A stretch of 64,000 nt of DNA from Sphaerisporangium album (GTDB lineage: Bacteria > Actinomycetota > Actinomycetes > Streptosporangiales > Streptosporangiaceae): NCBI RefSeq assembly GCF_003323745.1, contig NZ_QOIL01000001.1, positions 488,773 to 552,772 of the forward strand, written 5' to 3'. The notes under the pieces were generated by a model that did not search any database, was not told where the DNA came from, and saw nothing but the letters and a program-made list of their open reading frames with translations. Shown here piece after piece: positions 35,123 through 44,177 of the stretch (position 1 is the stretch's first letter; every line of letters begins with the position of its first letter). The translations under genes and the position numbers were made by a program.

Positions 35123-36568
35123 ATGTCTCGGGTCGTGCGCAGTCTGGTGCCGGCGCGGTTGGATCGGTTGCCGTGGTCGGGGTTCCACACGCGGCTGGTG
35201 GTCGCGCTGGGCGTGGCGTGGGTGCTGGACGGGATGGAGATCACGATCGCCGGGGCGGTCGGGTCGGTGCTGCAGGACCGGCGCACGCTCGGGCTGTCCT
35301 CCGTCGAGGTGGGCCTGACCGCGACCGTCTACCTGATCGGCGAGGTGGCGGGGGCGCTGGTCTTCGGGCGGCTGTCGGACCGGTTCGGGCGGCGCAGGCT
35401 GTTCATCCTCACGCTGGGGCTGTACCTGGTGGCCAACGGCATCACGGCGTTCTCGCCCAATCTGGCGTTCCTGCTGTTCTTCCGGTTCTTCGCCGGGGCG
35501 GGCATCGGCGGCGAGTACGCGGCGATCCACTCGGCGATCGACGAGCTGGTCCCCGCGCGGTACCGGGGCCGGGTGGACCTGGCGGTGAGCGGGACGTACT
35601 GGCTGGGCGCGATGATCGGCACCGCGAGCACCTATGTACTGCTAAATCCGGACATTCTTCCTGTCAATGTGGGCTGGCGCATCGGCCTGCTGATCGGCCC
35701 GGCGCTGGGCGCGGGGATCTGGGTGCTGCGCCGTCACCTTCCCGAGAGCCCGCGCTGGCTGCTCATGCACGGCCGTCACGAGGAGGCCGAGCGGACCGCG
35801 CGCGAGGTCGAGGCGGCCGTCGCCGAGGGCGGGCACCCGCTGCCGCCCGTGGACGAGGGCAGGGCGCTGGAGATCCGCCCGCACGGCGCCCCGTCCTACC
35901 GCGAGATCGCGCGGGTGCTGCTGCGGGACTACCCGGGCCGCACGGTGCTCGGCGCGACGCTGATGATCAGCCAGTCGTTCCTCTACAACGCGATCTTCTT
36001 CACGTACGTGCTCGTGCTCGGCGCGTACTACGGGGTCTCACCGCACGACGCCTCGAAGTACCTGTTCACGTTCGCGCTCGGCAACCTCGCGGGGCCGCTG
36101 GTGCTCGGGCGCCTGTTCGACACGCTGGGCCGCAGGGTGATGATCTCCAGCACGTACATCGTCTCGGGCGTGCTGCTCGCGATCACCGGCTGGCTGTTCA
36201 AGCAGGCCGCGCTGGACGCGACCACGCAGACGCTGCTGTGGTCGGTGATCTTCTTCGTGGCCTCGGCGGCGGCCAGTTCCGGCTATCTGACGGTCAGCGA
36301 GCTGTTCCCGCTGGAGATCCGCGCCCTCGTCATCGCGCTGTTCTTCTCGGTGGCGCAGGCGTTCGGGGCGCTCGGCCCGACGATCTTCGGCGCGCTGATC
36401 GGCGAGCGCGGCCACACCGACCCGTCCCGGCTGTTCTACGGCTACCTGTTCGCGGCGGCCATGATGATCGCCGCCGGACTGGTCGCCCTCGTCCTCGCGG
36501 TGGACGCCGAGCGCAGATCCCTGGAGGACGTCACCCGCCCCCTGTCCTCACGCCACCTCGCCCGGTGA
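35123..36568 (+). CDS. MFS transporter, copy 2
   Basis: 481 residues, 12 membrane segments, the same motifs as copy 1 (VFGRLSDRFGRRRLF, PESPRWLLMHGRHEEAE). ATG 35123 begins MSRVVRSLVPARLDRLPW. Differences concentrate in the central cytoplasmic loop and the C terminus. Copy 1 and copy 2 flank the oppositely oriented DUF642-like gene, so duplication was either around or before its insertion. Confidence 0.85.
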   Translation: MSRVVRSLVPARLDRLPWSGFHTRLVVALGVAWVLDGMEITIAGAVGSVLQDRRTLGLSSVEVGLTATVYLIGEVAGALVFGRLSDRFGRRRLFILTLGLYLVANGITAFSPNLAFLLFFRFFAGAGIGGEYAAIHSAIDELVPARYRGRVDLAVSGTYWLGAMIGTASTYVLLNPDILPVNVGWRIGLLIGPALGAGIWVLRRHLPESPRWLLMHGRHEEAERTAREVEAAVAEGGHPLPPVDEGRALEIRPHGAPSYREIARVLLRDYPGRTVLGATLMISQSFLYNAIFFTYVLVLGAYYGVSPHDASKYLFTFALGNLAGPLVLGRLFDTLGRRVMISSTYIVSGVLLAITGWLFKQAALDATTQTLLWSVIFFVASAAASSGYLTVSELFPLEIRALVIALFFSVAQAFGALGPTIFGALIGERGHTDPSRLFYGYLFAAAMMIAAGLVALVLAVDAERRSLEDVTRPLSSRHLAR

Positions 36569-36705
36569 GCCGCGGGAGCTCAGGCGCCGCCGCGGATCGA
36601 CCGCCGGACGTGTTCGGGCCGCAGGCGGCCCGCCTCCGCCAGGTCGACGCCGGGCGCGGTGAAGATGACGTTTCTTCCCTTGGGGTAAGGGACCGGCGGC
36701 GCGGT

Positions 36706-36728
36706 AATTGTTAACCTTCTTAACGATT
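36706..36728. promoter_or_regulatory. inverted repeat upstream of the GH18-like gene
   Basis: AATTGTTAA-CCTTC-TTAACGATT: nine-base arms with one mismatch (perfect GTTAA/TTAAC core), 20 bases upstream of the ATG and just before the AGGAGG ribosome site. A candidate operator for the chitin-related genes. Confidence 0.45.
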
Positions 36729-36748
36729 TCGCCGTTCAGGAGGTACGC

Positions 36749-37819
36749 ATGCGCCGTGTGGTGGCACTACTCTGCCTGCTCGTCCCCCTTGTCCTGGCCG
36801 CGCCCGCCAGGGCCGCCGTCACCCCCCTCCAGATCTACGGGGCCTGGCACTGCGGCGACGACGCCTGCGTCTGGGGAGCGGTCCGCGAGGTGGCGGAGTT
36901 CGACCAGAAGAACCACTGGCTGATCGACCGCGGCGACGGCCGTCCGTCGGTCAACGTCGTCGTGCTCAGCTTCGTCCACCCCGTCAAGCTGCTGCACAGG
37001 ACGACCGACGCCCAGACCCTCGACGGCGTGCCGCGCGGCATGACCCCCGAGGTCGTGTCCTACTTCAGGAGCCGCGGCATCCGGGTGATGCTCTCCATCG
37101 GCGGGATCACCTACACCGACGCGTGGAACGCGGCGCTCGCCGAGAACGCGGCCCAGTTCGGCCGCAACGCCGCCGAGGTCGCGCGCAGGCTGGGCGTCGG
37201 CATCGAGATCGACTACGAGGAGAACAGCGGGCCGGACCTCGTGGGCCTCCAGGCGTTCATCGACGCCTACCGCGCCGTGCTGCCGTACGACGCCACCGGA
37301 GGCGACCACGCGGCGCGGCTGACCATCGACCTGGCCGCGGGGGACCGGTGGCTGATCGACATCGGGAGGAAGGCCACCGCCGACTGGCTGCGCACCGGCA
37401 CGCCGGTACTCGACTACGCCAACGCGATGGTGCCCGCACGCCAGCCGAGCACCTCCGGCGCGATCGCCAACTGGCAGGAGCACCTCGACGGTAAGCCGAC
37501 GTACGCCCCGCCGATACCTCCCCTGGCCCCCGCCAAGTTCACCGGGGCCTTCTACATCGCCGAGGGGAGCAAGGTCCGCCCCGAATGCAATGCCTACGGT
37601 GCGTCCCTGCAGAACTCGACCGGCGGCTTCGTCCAGACGGCGGCGCCGAACGGCGCGGGGACGACGCCGGGGATGCTCGGCTACATGTTCTGGGCGGCCG
37701 AGCGGCCCTCCACCCGCGGCGTGACGACGGCGCCGCCGAACGGATGCGAGGGCGGTGTGGGCGCCGGCGCGTCCGCCTACGCGATCCCGATCCCGATGCC
37801 GGCCCTGCGGCAGAGTTGA
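36749..37819 (+). CDS. secreted GH18-like (chitinase-family) protein
   Basis: 356 residues with a clear signal peptide (RRVVALLCLLVPLVLAAPARA). The barrel has IRVMLSIGGITYTDAWNAAL and the active-site strand GVGIEIDYEENSG. In GH18 the consensus there is DGIDIDWE; the last Asp and catalytic Glu are kept but the first two Asp positions read Val and Glu. Hence either an atypical chitinase/endoglycosidase or a lectin-like relative. ATG 36749 has a perfect AGGAGG. It precedes GH20 and GH2 genes of the chitin/chitosan type. Confidence 0.75.
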   Translation: MRRVVALLCLLVPLVLAAPARAAVTPLQIYGAWHCGDDACVWGAVREVAEFDQKNHWLIDRGDGRPSVNVVVLSFVHPVKLLHRTTDAQTLDGVPRGMTPEVVSYFRSRGIRVMLSIGGITYTDAWNAALAENAAQFGRNAAEVARRLGVGIEIDYEENSGPDLVGLQAFIDAYRAVLPYDATGGDHAARLTIDLAAGDRWLIDIGRKATADWLRTGTPVLDYANAMVPARQPSTSGAIANWQEHLDGKPTYAPPIPPLAPAKFTGAFYIAEGSKVRPECNAYGASLQNSTGGFVQTAAPNGAGTTPGMLGYMFWAAERPSTRGVTTAPPNGCEGGVGAGASAYAIPIPMPALRQS

Positions 37820-37944
37820 GCACCGCTTCGCGCGGCCTGATGCCCACCTGTGGGGAATCCCCCCGCGTCTGGCGCCCTGCCGGATCCGCCGTCACGGTGC
37901 TCCTCCGGTGTCCGGGGAGCCGGTCATCGGGGGAATGCTCACCA

Positions 37945-37976
37945 ATTGATTATTAGCAAGGTTATTTACTATCAAT
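37945..37976. promoter_or_regulatory. A+T-rich promoter/operator upstream of GH20
   Basis: ATTGAT (37945-37950) and ATCAAT (37971-37976) form an inverted pair around an A+T-rich patch containing TATTTACTAT, unusual for this GC-rich window. Likely promoter and regulator site of the GH20-GH2 transcript. Confidence 0.4.
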
Positions 37977-38054
37977 GCCGATCAACTTACCGTGGGGCTG
38001 CGGCGCGGGGGCAGCCGTCGGCACCCATGACCCCGGACCCAGCGGAGGCGTTCC

Positions 38055-39635
38055 TTGAACGTCCGTCGTCTACTCGTCATCCTCGCGGCGGCCCTCGTCC
38101 CGGTCTCCACGCTCGCGCCCGGCCTGAGCGTGGCCCCGGCGGAGGCCGCCACCGCCGTCTCCTTTACCTCGGTCGTCCCCGCACCGGTCACCGCGACCCC
38201 GGCCGCCGGGGTGACCTACGCCATCACCTCATCGACCGCCGTTCACACCGACCCGGGAGCCGAGGCCATCGGCGAACGGCTCGCGGCCCAGCTCCGCCGC
38301 TCCACGGGGTACCCGATCCCCGTGGCCCCCGCCCCCGGCGCCGGCGGGGTGTCCCTGCTGCTCTCGGGCGCGCCCGCCGGGTTGGGAGCCGAGGGATACC
38401 AGCTCGACGTGACCGCCGGTGGGATCGTCGTCCGCGCCGACCGGCCCGCGGGCCTGGCCAACGGCGTCCAGACGCTGCGCCAGCTCCTGCCCGTGACGGC
38501 CGACGCCCCGGCGGTCCAGCCGGGGCCGTGGCCGGTCCCCGGGGGCCGCATCGTGGACTACCCGAGGTTCGGCTACCGGGGCGCGATGCTGGACGTGGCG
38601 AGGCACTTCTTCCCGGTGGCCGCGGTCGAGCGCTACATCGACCAGCTCGTCCTCTACAAGATCAACTACCTGCACCTGCACCTGTCCGACGACCAGGGGT
38701 GGCGCATCGCGATCAACTCCTGGCCGAACCTCGCCACCCATGGGGGCAGCACCGCCGTGGGAGGCGGGCCGGGCGGGTACTACACCCAGGCCGACTACCG
38801 GGAGATCGTCTCCTACGCCGCCGCCCGCTTCGTCACGGTCGTCCCCGAGATCGACATGCCCGGCCACACCAACGCGGCCCTGTCCTCCTACGCGGCCCTG
38901 AACTGCGACGGCGTGGCCCCGCCGCTCTACACCGGCACCGAGGTGGGGTTCAGCTCGCTGTGCACGTCCAAGGAGCTGACCTACACCTTCATCGACCAGG
39001 TGATGGGGGAGCTCGCCGCCCTCACGCCCGGCCCCTACCTGCACATCGGCGGCGACGAGGCCGCCTCCACCGCGCCCGCCGACTACACCGCCTTCATCGA
39101 CCGGGCGCAGCGGATCGTCGCCGCGCACGGCAAGGCCGTGATCGGCTGGCACGACGTGGCCAAGGCGACCCCGCTGCCCTCGACCGTCGCGCAGTTCTGG
39201 GGCACCACGACCCGGGACGACACGGTGAAGGCCGCCGCCCTGAACGGCACCAAGCTCATCATGTCCCCGGCAAACCGCACCTACCTGGACATGAAGTACA
39301 ACTCCCGCACGCCCCTGGGCCAGAACTGGGCCGGTTACATCGACGTCAAAACCGCCTACGGCTGGGACCCCGGCGCCTACCTGTCCGGCGTCCCGTCCTC
39401 CGCGGTCGCCGGCGTGGAGGCCCCGCTGTGGACCGAGACCCTCACCACGAGCGCCGACCTCGACTACATGGCCTTCCCCAGGCTCCCGGCGATCGCCGAG
39501 CTCGGCTGGTCGCCGTACAGCACGCACGACTGGACGGCGTTCAAGCAGCGCCTCGGCGCCCAGGGCCCCCGCTGGCGGGTCATGGGCGTCGGCTACTACC
39601 ACTCCACGCAGATCTCATGGCCGGGCGGTTCCTGA
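38055..39635 (+). CDS. secreted GH20 beta-N-acetylhexosaminidase
   Basis: 526 residues. TTG 38055 follows GGAGG by seven bases and begins a signal peptide (LLVILAAALVPVSTLAPGLS). A GH20b-type N domain is followed by the barrel: YRGAMLDVARHFFPV, LHLHLSDDQGWRIAI, and the catalytic Asp-Glu pair in LHIGGDEAAS. It releases GlcNAc from chito-oligosaccharides by substrate-assisted catalysis. Its stop codon shares a base with the next ATG, so it is coupled to the GH2 gene. Confidence 0.92.
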   Translation: MNVRRLLVILAAALVPVSTLAPGLSVAPAEAATAVSFTSVVPAPVTATPAAGVTYAITSSTAVHTDPGAEAIGERLAAQLRRSTGYPIPVAPAPGAGGVSLLLSGAPAGLGAEGYQLDVTAGGIVVRADRPAGLANGVQTLRQLLPVTADAPAVQPGPWPVPGGRIVDYPRFGYRGAMLDVARHFFPVAAVERYIDQLVLYKINYLHLHLSDDQGWRIAINSWPNLATHGGSTAVGGGPGGYYTQADYREIVSYAAARFVTVVPEIDMPGHTNAALSSYAALNCDGVAPPLYTGTEVGFSSLCTSKELTYTFIDQVMGELAALTPGPYLHIGGDEAASTAPADYTAFIDRAQRIVAAHGKAVIGWHDVAKATPLPSTVAQFWGTTTRDDTVKAAALNGTKLIMSPANRTYLDMKYNSRTPLGQNWAGYIDVKTAYGWDPGAYLSGVPSSAVAGVEAPLWTETLTTSADLDYMAFPRLPAIAELGWSPYSTHDWTAFKQRLGAQGPRWRVMGVGYYHSTQISWPGGS

Positions 39636-42247
39636 TGCGCCGAATCATCGCGATCGTCGTCTCCACCCTCGTACTCATCCTCGCCGCGGGCTTCGTGGAC
39701 GCCCGCGCCGCGACCGTCGCCTCCACCGAGCTGACCTCGGGCTGGGCGCTCAGGTCGGCCACCGGGCTGGCCGACACCGGCGCGGCCATCTCGCAGGTCG
39801 GCTACCCGACCCCCGGGTGGAACCCGGTCTCGCTGCCCTCCACGGTGCTGGCCGGGCTGGTGGCGAACAACGTCTACCAGAACATCTACTTCGGGCAGAA
39901 CCTGAAGAACGTCCCCGACCTGACCGGGCAGAACTGGTGGTTCCGCGGCGAGTTCACCGCCTCCACCACATCCCCGGGCCAGGTCTACTGGCTGCGCTTC
40001 AAGGGCATCAGCTACCGGGCCCAAGTCTGGCTCAACGGCGTCCAGCTCGACGCCGACGCCGTGGGCTCGATGGTCGGCCACGAGTACAACGTGACCGGAG
40101 TGATCAGGCCGGGCGCGGCCAACGCGCTGGCCATCCGCGTGACACCGCCCGCCCACGACTGCAAGGACCTGTCCTTCTGCACCGTCGACTGGAACCCCGA
40201 GGCCCCCGACATGAACGCGGGCCTGTGGGGCAAGACGCTGCTGGACACCACGGGCCCGGTCGCGCTGCGCGACCCCTACGTCAAGACCGTCCTTCCGTTG
40301 CCGGCCACCGACGCGGCCGACCTGTCGGTCTACGTCGACGCGGTCAACGCGACCTCCGCCCCGGTCACCACGACGGTCAGCGGCACCATCTCCAAGGCGG
40401 GGCAGCCGAGCATCCCGGTCAGCCAGACCGTCACCCTCAACGCGGGGGAGCGCCGTGAGATCGCCTTCGCGCCCGTCCACGTCGCCAATCCGGTCCTGTG
40501 GTGGCCCTACCAGTTCGGCTCGCCGGAGCTCTACCAGCTCAGCGTGTCGGCGACGGTGGGCGGGGCGGTCTCGGACACCAAGGCCATCGACTTCGGGGTC
40601 CGCCAGTTCACCGACTACCGCACCACCGTGAACGGCACGTCCTTCGCCGGGTACAAGATCAACGGAAGGAACATCCTGTTCCGCGGCGGCGGCTACATGT
40701 GGGACATGCTCCAGCGCTGGGACGGCAAGACCAACGCGGCCCACGTGCAGTACGTCAAGGACATGGGCCTCAACACGATCCGCCTGGAGGGCACGCTCGG
40801 CAACGAGGAGCTCTACGACCTGGCCGACAAGGCCGGCGTCATGGTGATGCCCGGCTTCGTCTGCTGCAGCGCCTGGGAGAACGACAGCGGCTGGACGGCC
40901 GAGCAGGCCCAGGTCGCCGTCGCCTCCCTGGACACCCAGATGCGCGCCACCCGCGCCCACGCGAGCACCTTCCTGTGGACCTACGGCAGCGACCAGCCGC
41001 CGACGGCCGCCCACCTGACCGCGTACAAGAACGTGGCCGCCGCGTTGCACTGGCAGAACCCCACCCTGGACAACGTCGCCACCTGGTCCAACGCCAACGC
41101 CGGGATGAAGATGGACGGCCCGTACGTGTGGGAGCCGCCGGTTCTGTGGTGGGACACCACCAAGGCGGGCAGCGCCTTCGGCACCACCGGTGAGGAGGGC
41201 ACCGAGTCCCCGCCGCCGCTGGAGAGCCTGCAGCGCTTCCTGTCGCCCGCCGACCAGTGGCCGATCGGCGCCGCCTGGAACTACCACGCGGGCAAGGCCG
41301 GCAGCGTCTTCGACAACACCACGCCGTTCACCACGGGACTCGACAACCGGTACGGCACGGCGACGAGCGCGGCCGACTACTCGCGCAAGGCCGAGCTGCA
41401 GAACTATGAGAACACCCGGGCGTTCTTCGAGGCGTGGAACGCCCACGAGTACACCCAGTCGTTCGGCACCATCTTCTGGATGCTCAACAGCGCCTGGCCC
41501 TCGGTCCACTGGAACCTGTACGACTACTACTTCAAACCGGGCGGCGGCTACTTCGGGGCGAAGAAGGCCAACGAGCCGGTGCACATCGCCTACGACTACG
41601 CCACCAGGAAGGTCTTCGTGGTCAACTCGACCCTCACCGCCCGCGCGGGCCTGACGGCGACGGCGACGTTGTACAACATCCCGGACCTCGCCCAGAAGTC
41701 CACCACGTCGGCGCCGGTCACGGCCGCGGCGAACGCCTCCACCGAGGTGCTGACCGTCCCCGCCGTCACGGGGCTGTCGGCGAGTTACTTCATCCGGCTG
41801 CGGCTCACGGACGCGGGCGGGGCGAAGGTCAGCGACAACCTGTACTGGTACTCGACCAGGGCGGACGCCCTCGGCAACAAGAGCAGTTGGTACCGGACGA
41901 CGCCGAAGACCTACGCCGACCTCACCGGCCTGAACAGCCTGCCCGCCAACACGGCCGTGAACGCCACCGCCTCACGGACGGTGTCCGGCGGGCAGGAGAG
42001 CGTCGCGATCACCGTGACCAACACCAGCGCGACGAACCTCGCCTTCTTCTTGCGGCCCGAGGTCACGGCGGGGAACGGCGGCAACGAGGTCGTGCCCGTC
42101 ACCTACACCGGCAACTACCTGTCCCTGTGGCCGGGCGAGTCGGCGACGGTCACCGCCGTCTACCAGACGGCCGATCTGGGTGGCCGGCCGCCGTACCTGC
42201 GGCTGCGGGGCTACAACATCCCCACGAGTTCCATCCCCGTCCCCTGA
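39635..42247 (+). CDS. secreted GH2 exo-beta-D-glucosaminidase-like enzyme
   Basis: 870 residues, signal peptide at the N terminus (IIAIVVSTLVLILAAGFV). It follows the layout of CsxA exo-chitosanases: sugar-binding domain, immunoglobulin-like domain, barrel, and C-terminal beta domains (LSLWPGESATVTAVYQTADL). The barrel has LWTYGSDQPP, where CsxA uses an Asp instead of the usual GH2 acid/base, and TTGEEGTESPPP at the CsxA nucleophile region. It would trim glucosamine from chitosan ends. ATG 39635 overlaps the GH20 stop by one base; an ATG at 39617 is also in frame. Confidence 0.85.
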   Translation: MRRIIAIVVSTLVLILAAGFVDARAATVASTELTSGWALRSATGLADTGAAISQVGYPTPGWNPVSLPSTVLAGLVANNVYQNIYFGQNLKNVPDLTGQNWWFRGEFTASTTSPGQVYWLRFKGISYRAQVWLNGVQLDADAVGSMVGHEYNVTGVIRPGAANALAIRVTPPAHDCKDLSFCTVDWNPEAPDMNAGLWGKTLLDTTGPVALRDPYVKTVLPLPATDAADLSVYVDAVNATSAPVTTTVSGTISKAGQPSIPVSQTVTLNAGERREIAFAPVHVANPVLWWPYQFGSPELYQLSVSATVGGAVSDTKAIDFGVRQFTDYRTTVNGTSFAGYKINGRNILFRGGGYMWDMLQRWDGKTNAAHVQYVKDMGLNTIRLEGTLGNEELYDLADKAGVMVMPGFVCCSAWENDSGWTAEQAQVAVASLDTQMRATRAHASTFLWTYGSDQPPTAAHLTAYKNVAAALHWQNPTLDNVATWSNANAGMKMDGPYVWEPPVLWWDTTKAGSAFGTTGEEGTESPPPLESLQRFLSPADQWPIGAAWNYHAGKAGSVFDNTTPFTTGLDNRYGTATSAADYSRKAELQNYENTRAFFEAWNAHEYTQSFGTIFWMLNSAWPSVHWNLYDYYFKPGGGYFGAKKANEPVHIAYDYATRKVFVVNSTLTARAGLTATATLYNIPDLAQKSTTSAPVTAAANASTEVLTVPAVTGLSASYFIRLRLTDAGGAKVSDNLYWYSTRADALGNKSSWYRTTPKTYADLTGLNSLPANTAVNATASRTVSGGQESVAITVTNTSATNLAFFLRPEVTAGNGGNEVVPVTYTGNYLSLWPGESATVTAVYQTADLGGRPPYLRLRGYNIPTSSIPVP

Positions 42248-42262
42248 CGGACGAGCGAGGAT

Positions 42263-42298
42263 GGGCCCGCGGGCGCCTGGTGAGGCGGCCGCGGGCCC
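42263..42298. terminator. terminator between GH2 and eda
   Basis: GGGCCCGCGG (42263-42272) pairs with CCGCGGGCCC (42289-42298), then a G-G mismatch and CGCCT/AGGCG close on a GGTG loop. It lies between two convergent genes and can serve both. Confidence 0.75.
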
Positions 42299-42462
42299 GG
42301 GATCCATGAACGTCGCATCGGGTCGCGGCGACCTCCATGGTCGTTCGCCCGGCGCCCGAGGGAGGAGTGGGCGCGGACGAGGTCGTGGCCAGCTTGGCAG
42401 GCTCGCCCCCGGCGATTCCAGCTACCGGGCGGTCATCTTGCCGAGTCGCACGAATACGATCG

Positions 42463-43107
42463 TCAGGGAGCCACCGTACCGGCTGGGGAGGGCCGGCCGC
42501 GCAGCGCGGCCGCCTCGGCGGCGAGCTTCTCGACCCGCGCGTAGTCGCCGGACGCGAGGGCGTCCGGGGGCGTGAGCCAGGTGCCGCCGACGCAGCCGAC
42601 GTTGGGCAGCGCCAGGTACTCCGGGGCGTTGTCCGGGCGGATGCCGCCCGTGGGGCAGAACCGCACCTCGGGGATCGGCCCGGCGAGCGCCTTCAGGTAC
42701 GCGACCCCGCCCGCGGGGCCCGCGGGGAAGAACTTCAGCTCGGTCAGGCCCCGCTCGGCGAGCGCGAGCACCTCCGAGGCGGTCGCCGCGCCCGGCAGGA
42801 ACGGCAGCCCGCTGCCCTGCATCGCGTCGGCCAGTACGGGCGTGGTGCCGGGGCTGACCAGGAACTTCGCGCCCGCGTCCGCCGAGGCCCGCACGTCGGC
42901 GGGGGTCCGTACGGTGCCCGCGCCGATCATCGCCTCGGGGACCTCGGCCGCGATCCGGCCGATGGCGTCGAGGGCGGCCGGGGTGCGGAGCGTCACCTCG
43001 ATGACCGGCAGGCCGCCCGCCACCAGCGCCCGCGCCAGCGGGACGGCCGTCTCCGCGTCGTCGATGACGACCACGGGGATCACGGGGGCGAGGTCGAGGA
43101 TGCTCAC
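42463..43107 (-). CDS. eda: KDPG aldolase
   Basis: 214 residues, class I aldolase splitting 2-keto-3-deoxy-6-phosphogluconate into pyruvate and glyceraldehyde 3-phosphate. The catalytic Glu is in [12 protein letters not shown] and the Schiff-base Lys in [12 protein letters not shown]; phosphate loops GAGTVRTP and [12 protein letters not shown] 43107 follows AAGGAG and overlaps the glk stop. Last gene of zwf-edd-glk-eda. Confidence 0.93.
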   Translation of the reverse strand: MSILDLAPVIPVVVIDDAETAVPLARALVAGGLPVIEVTLRTPAALDAIGRIAAEVPEAMIGAGTVRTPADVRASADAGAKFLVSPGTTPVLADAMQGSGLPFLPGAATASEVLALAERGLTELKFFPAGPAGGVAYLKALAGPIPEVRFCPTGGIRPDNAPEYLALPNVGCVGGTWLTPPDALASGDYARVEKLAAEAAALRGRPSPAGTVAP

Positions 43108-44177
43108 GTGGTCGCGCTCCTTGCTTGCTGTGCCTGAGACGGGTCCGGATGGTGCGGGGCCCGGGAGGTGGACGGGCGGGCGCGGTGCGCCGTGGCGGCG
43201 GGGGACGCGTCCGGCGTCCGCTGGGCGAGCCAGGCGGCCGCGCCGGTGAGCGCGGGCTGCTCGGCGACGATCGCCGAGGTGGAGATGCCCGTCAGGTAGT
43301 CGGACAGCACCAGGTTGGCCTCGAACCGGCGGCGGAAATCGCTCGCGCGGATTCGATCGACGATCCTCGGCACGATCCCCCCTCCGAGATAGACACCGCC
43401 TCGCGCGCCCAGCGTAAGGGCGACGTTCGCCGCGAAGCTTCCCAGAAGCCCGCAGAATACGTCTACCGTACGCGCGCACAGCGAATCATCCATACGGGCC
43501 ACGATCTCGGACGCGGGCAGCGGCGCGACCGGCGTGCCGTTCACCAGCGCGAGCCCGTGACGCAGCCGCGTCAGCCCGGGGCCGGACAGCAGGTGCTCGG
43601 CGTCCACGAACGCCATCCCGTCCGCCCTCAGCGCCCGCACGATCTCGTACTCCAGCTCGGTGACGGCGGGCGCCGTGACGTGGCCGCCCTCCCCGGGCAC
43701 CGGGACCCAGCCGCAGCGGGCCGGGACGAGCCCGGCCACGCCCAGGCCCGTGCCCGGGCCGAGCACGGCCTTCACCATGTCGGGCGCGGGGCCGGGCCCG
43801 CCCAGGGACGCCAGCTCGGGGCCGTCCAGGTGCGGCAGGGCGAGGGCCAGCGCCTCGAAGTCGTTCAGCAGCTCCACGTGCGGGATGCCGAGCGCGGACA
43901 CCGAGCCCGACCAGCCCGCGTTGGTGAGCCGGTAGCGGTCGCCGGCGATCGGCCCGGCGATGGCGAGGCTCGCGGCGGCGGGCCTCACCCCTCCGGCGTG
44001 GTCGCCGAGGTAGGCGTCCACCGCCTGGGGGAGGCCGTCGAACTCGGCCCCCGGCAGTACGACGATCTTCCCGGGCCGCCCGCCGGGCCGGGTGATCAGG
44101 CCGAACCGGGCGTTGGTGCCGCCGACGTCGGCGACCAGCCAGGGGGCCTCCGGCGTGGGAGGGCCGCCCGCGCTCAC
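43104..44177 (-). CDS. glk: glucokinase, Glk family
   Basis: 357 residues. ATP-binding start [17 protein letters not shown] and catalytic-loop region [14 protein letters not shown] identify the non-ROK Glk family (PF02685), with [14 protein letters not shown] and EGGHVT behind. The C terminus carries an extra Ser/Ala/Pro/His-rich tail of about 35 residues. GTG 44177 overlaps edd by four bases and the stop overlaps eda. It phosphorylates glucose entering the Entner-Doudoroff route, including glucose from the cellobiose and maltose systems in this window. Confidence 0.9.
   Translation of the reverse strand: MSAGGPPTPEAPWLVADVGGTNARFGLITRPGGRPGKIVVLPGAEFDGLPQAVDAYLGDHAGGVRPAAASLAIAGPIAGDRYRLTNAGWSGSVSALGIPHVELLNDFEALALALPHLDGPELASLGGPGPAPDMVKAVLGPGTGLGVAGLVPARCGWVPVPGEGGHVTAPAVTELEYEIVRALRADGMAFVDAEHLLSGPGLTRLRHGLALVNGTPVAPLPASEIVARMDDSLCARTVDVFCGLLGSFAANVALTLGARGGVYLGGGIVPRIVDRIRASDFRRRFEANLVLSDYLTGISTSAIVAEQPALTGAAAWLAQRTPDASPAATAHRARPSTSRAPHHPDPSQAQQARSATT

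Noticed and set aside
37850..39616. Extended reading of the GH2 gene back through GH20
   Set aside because: The upstream part is an out-of-frame translation of GH20; the signal peptide fixes the real start at 39635 or 39617.
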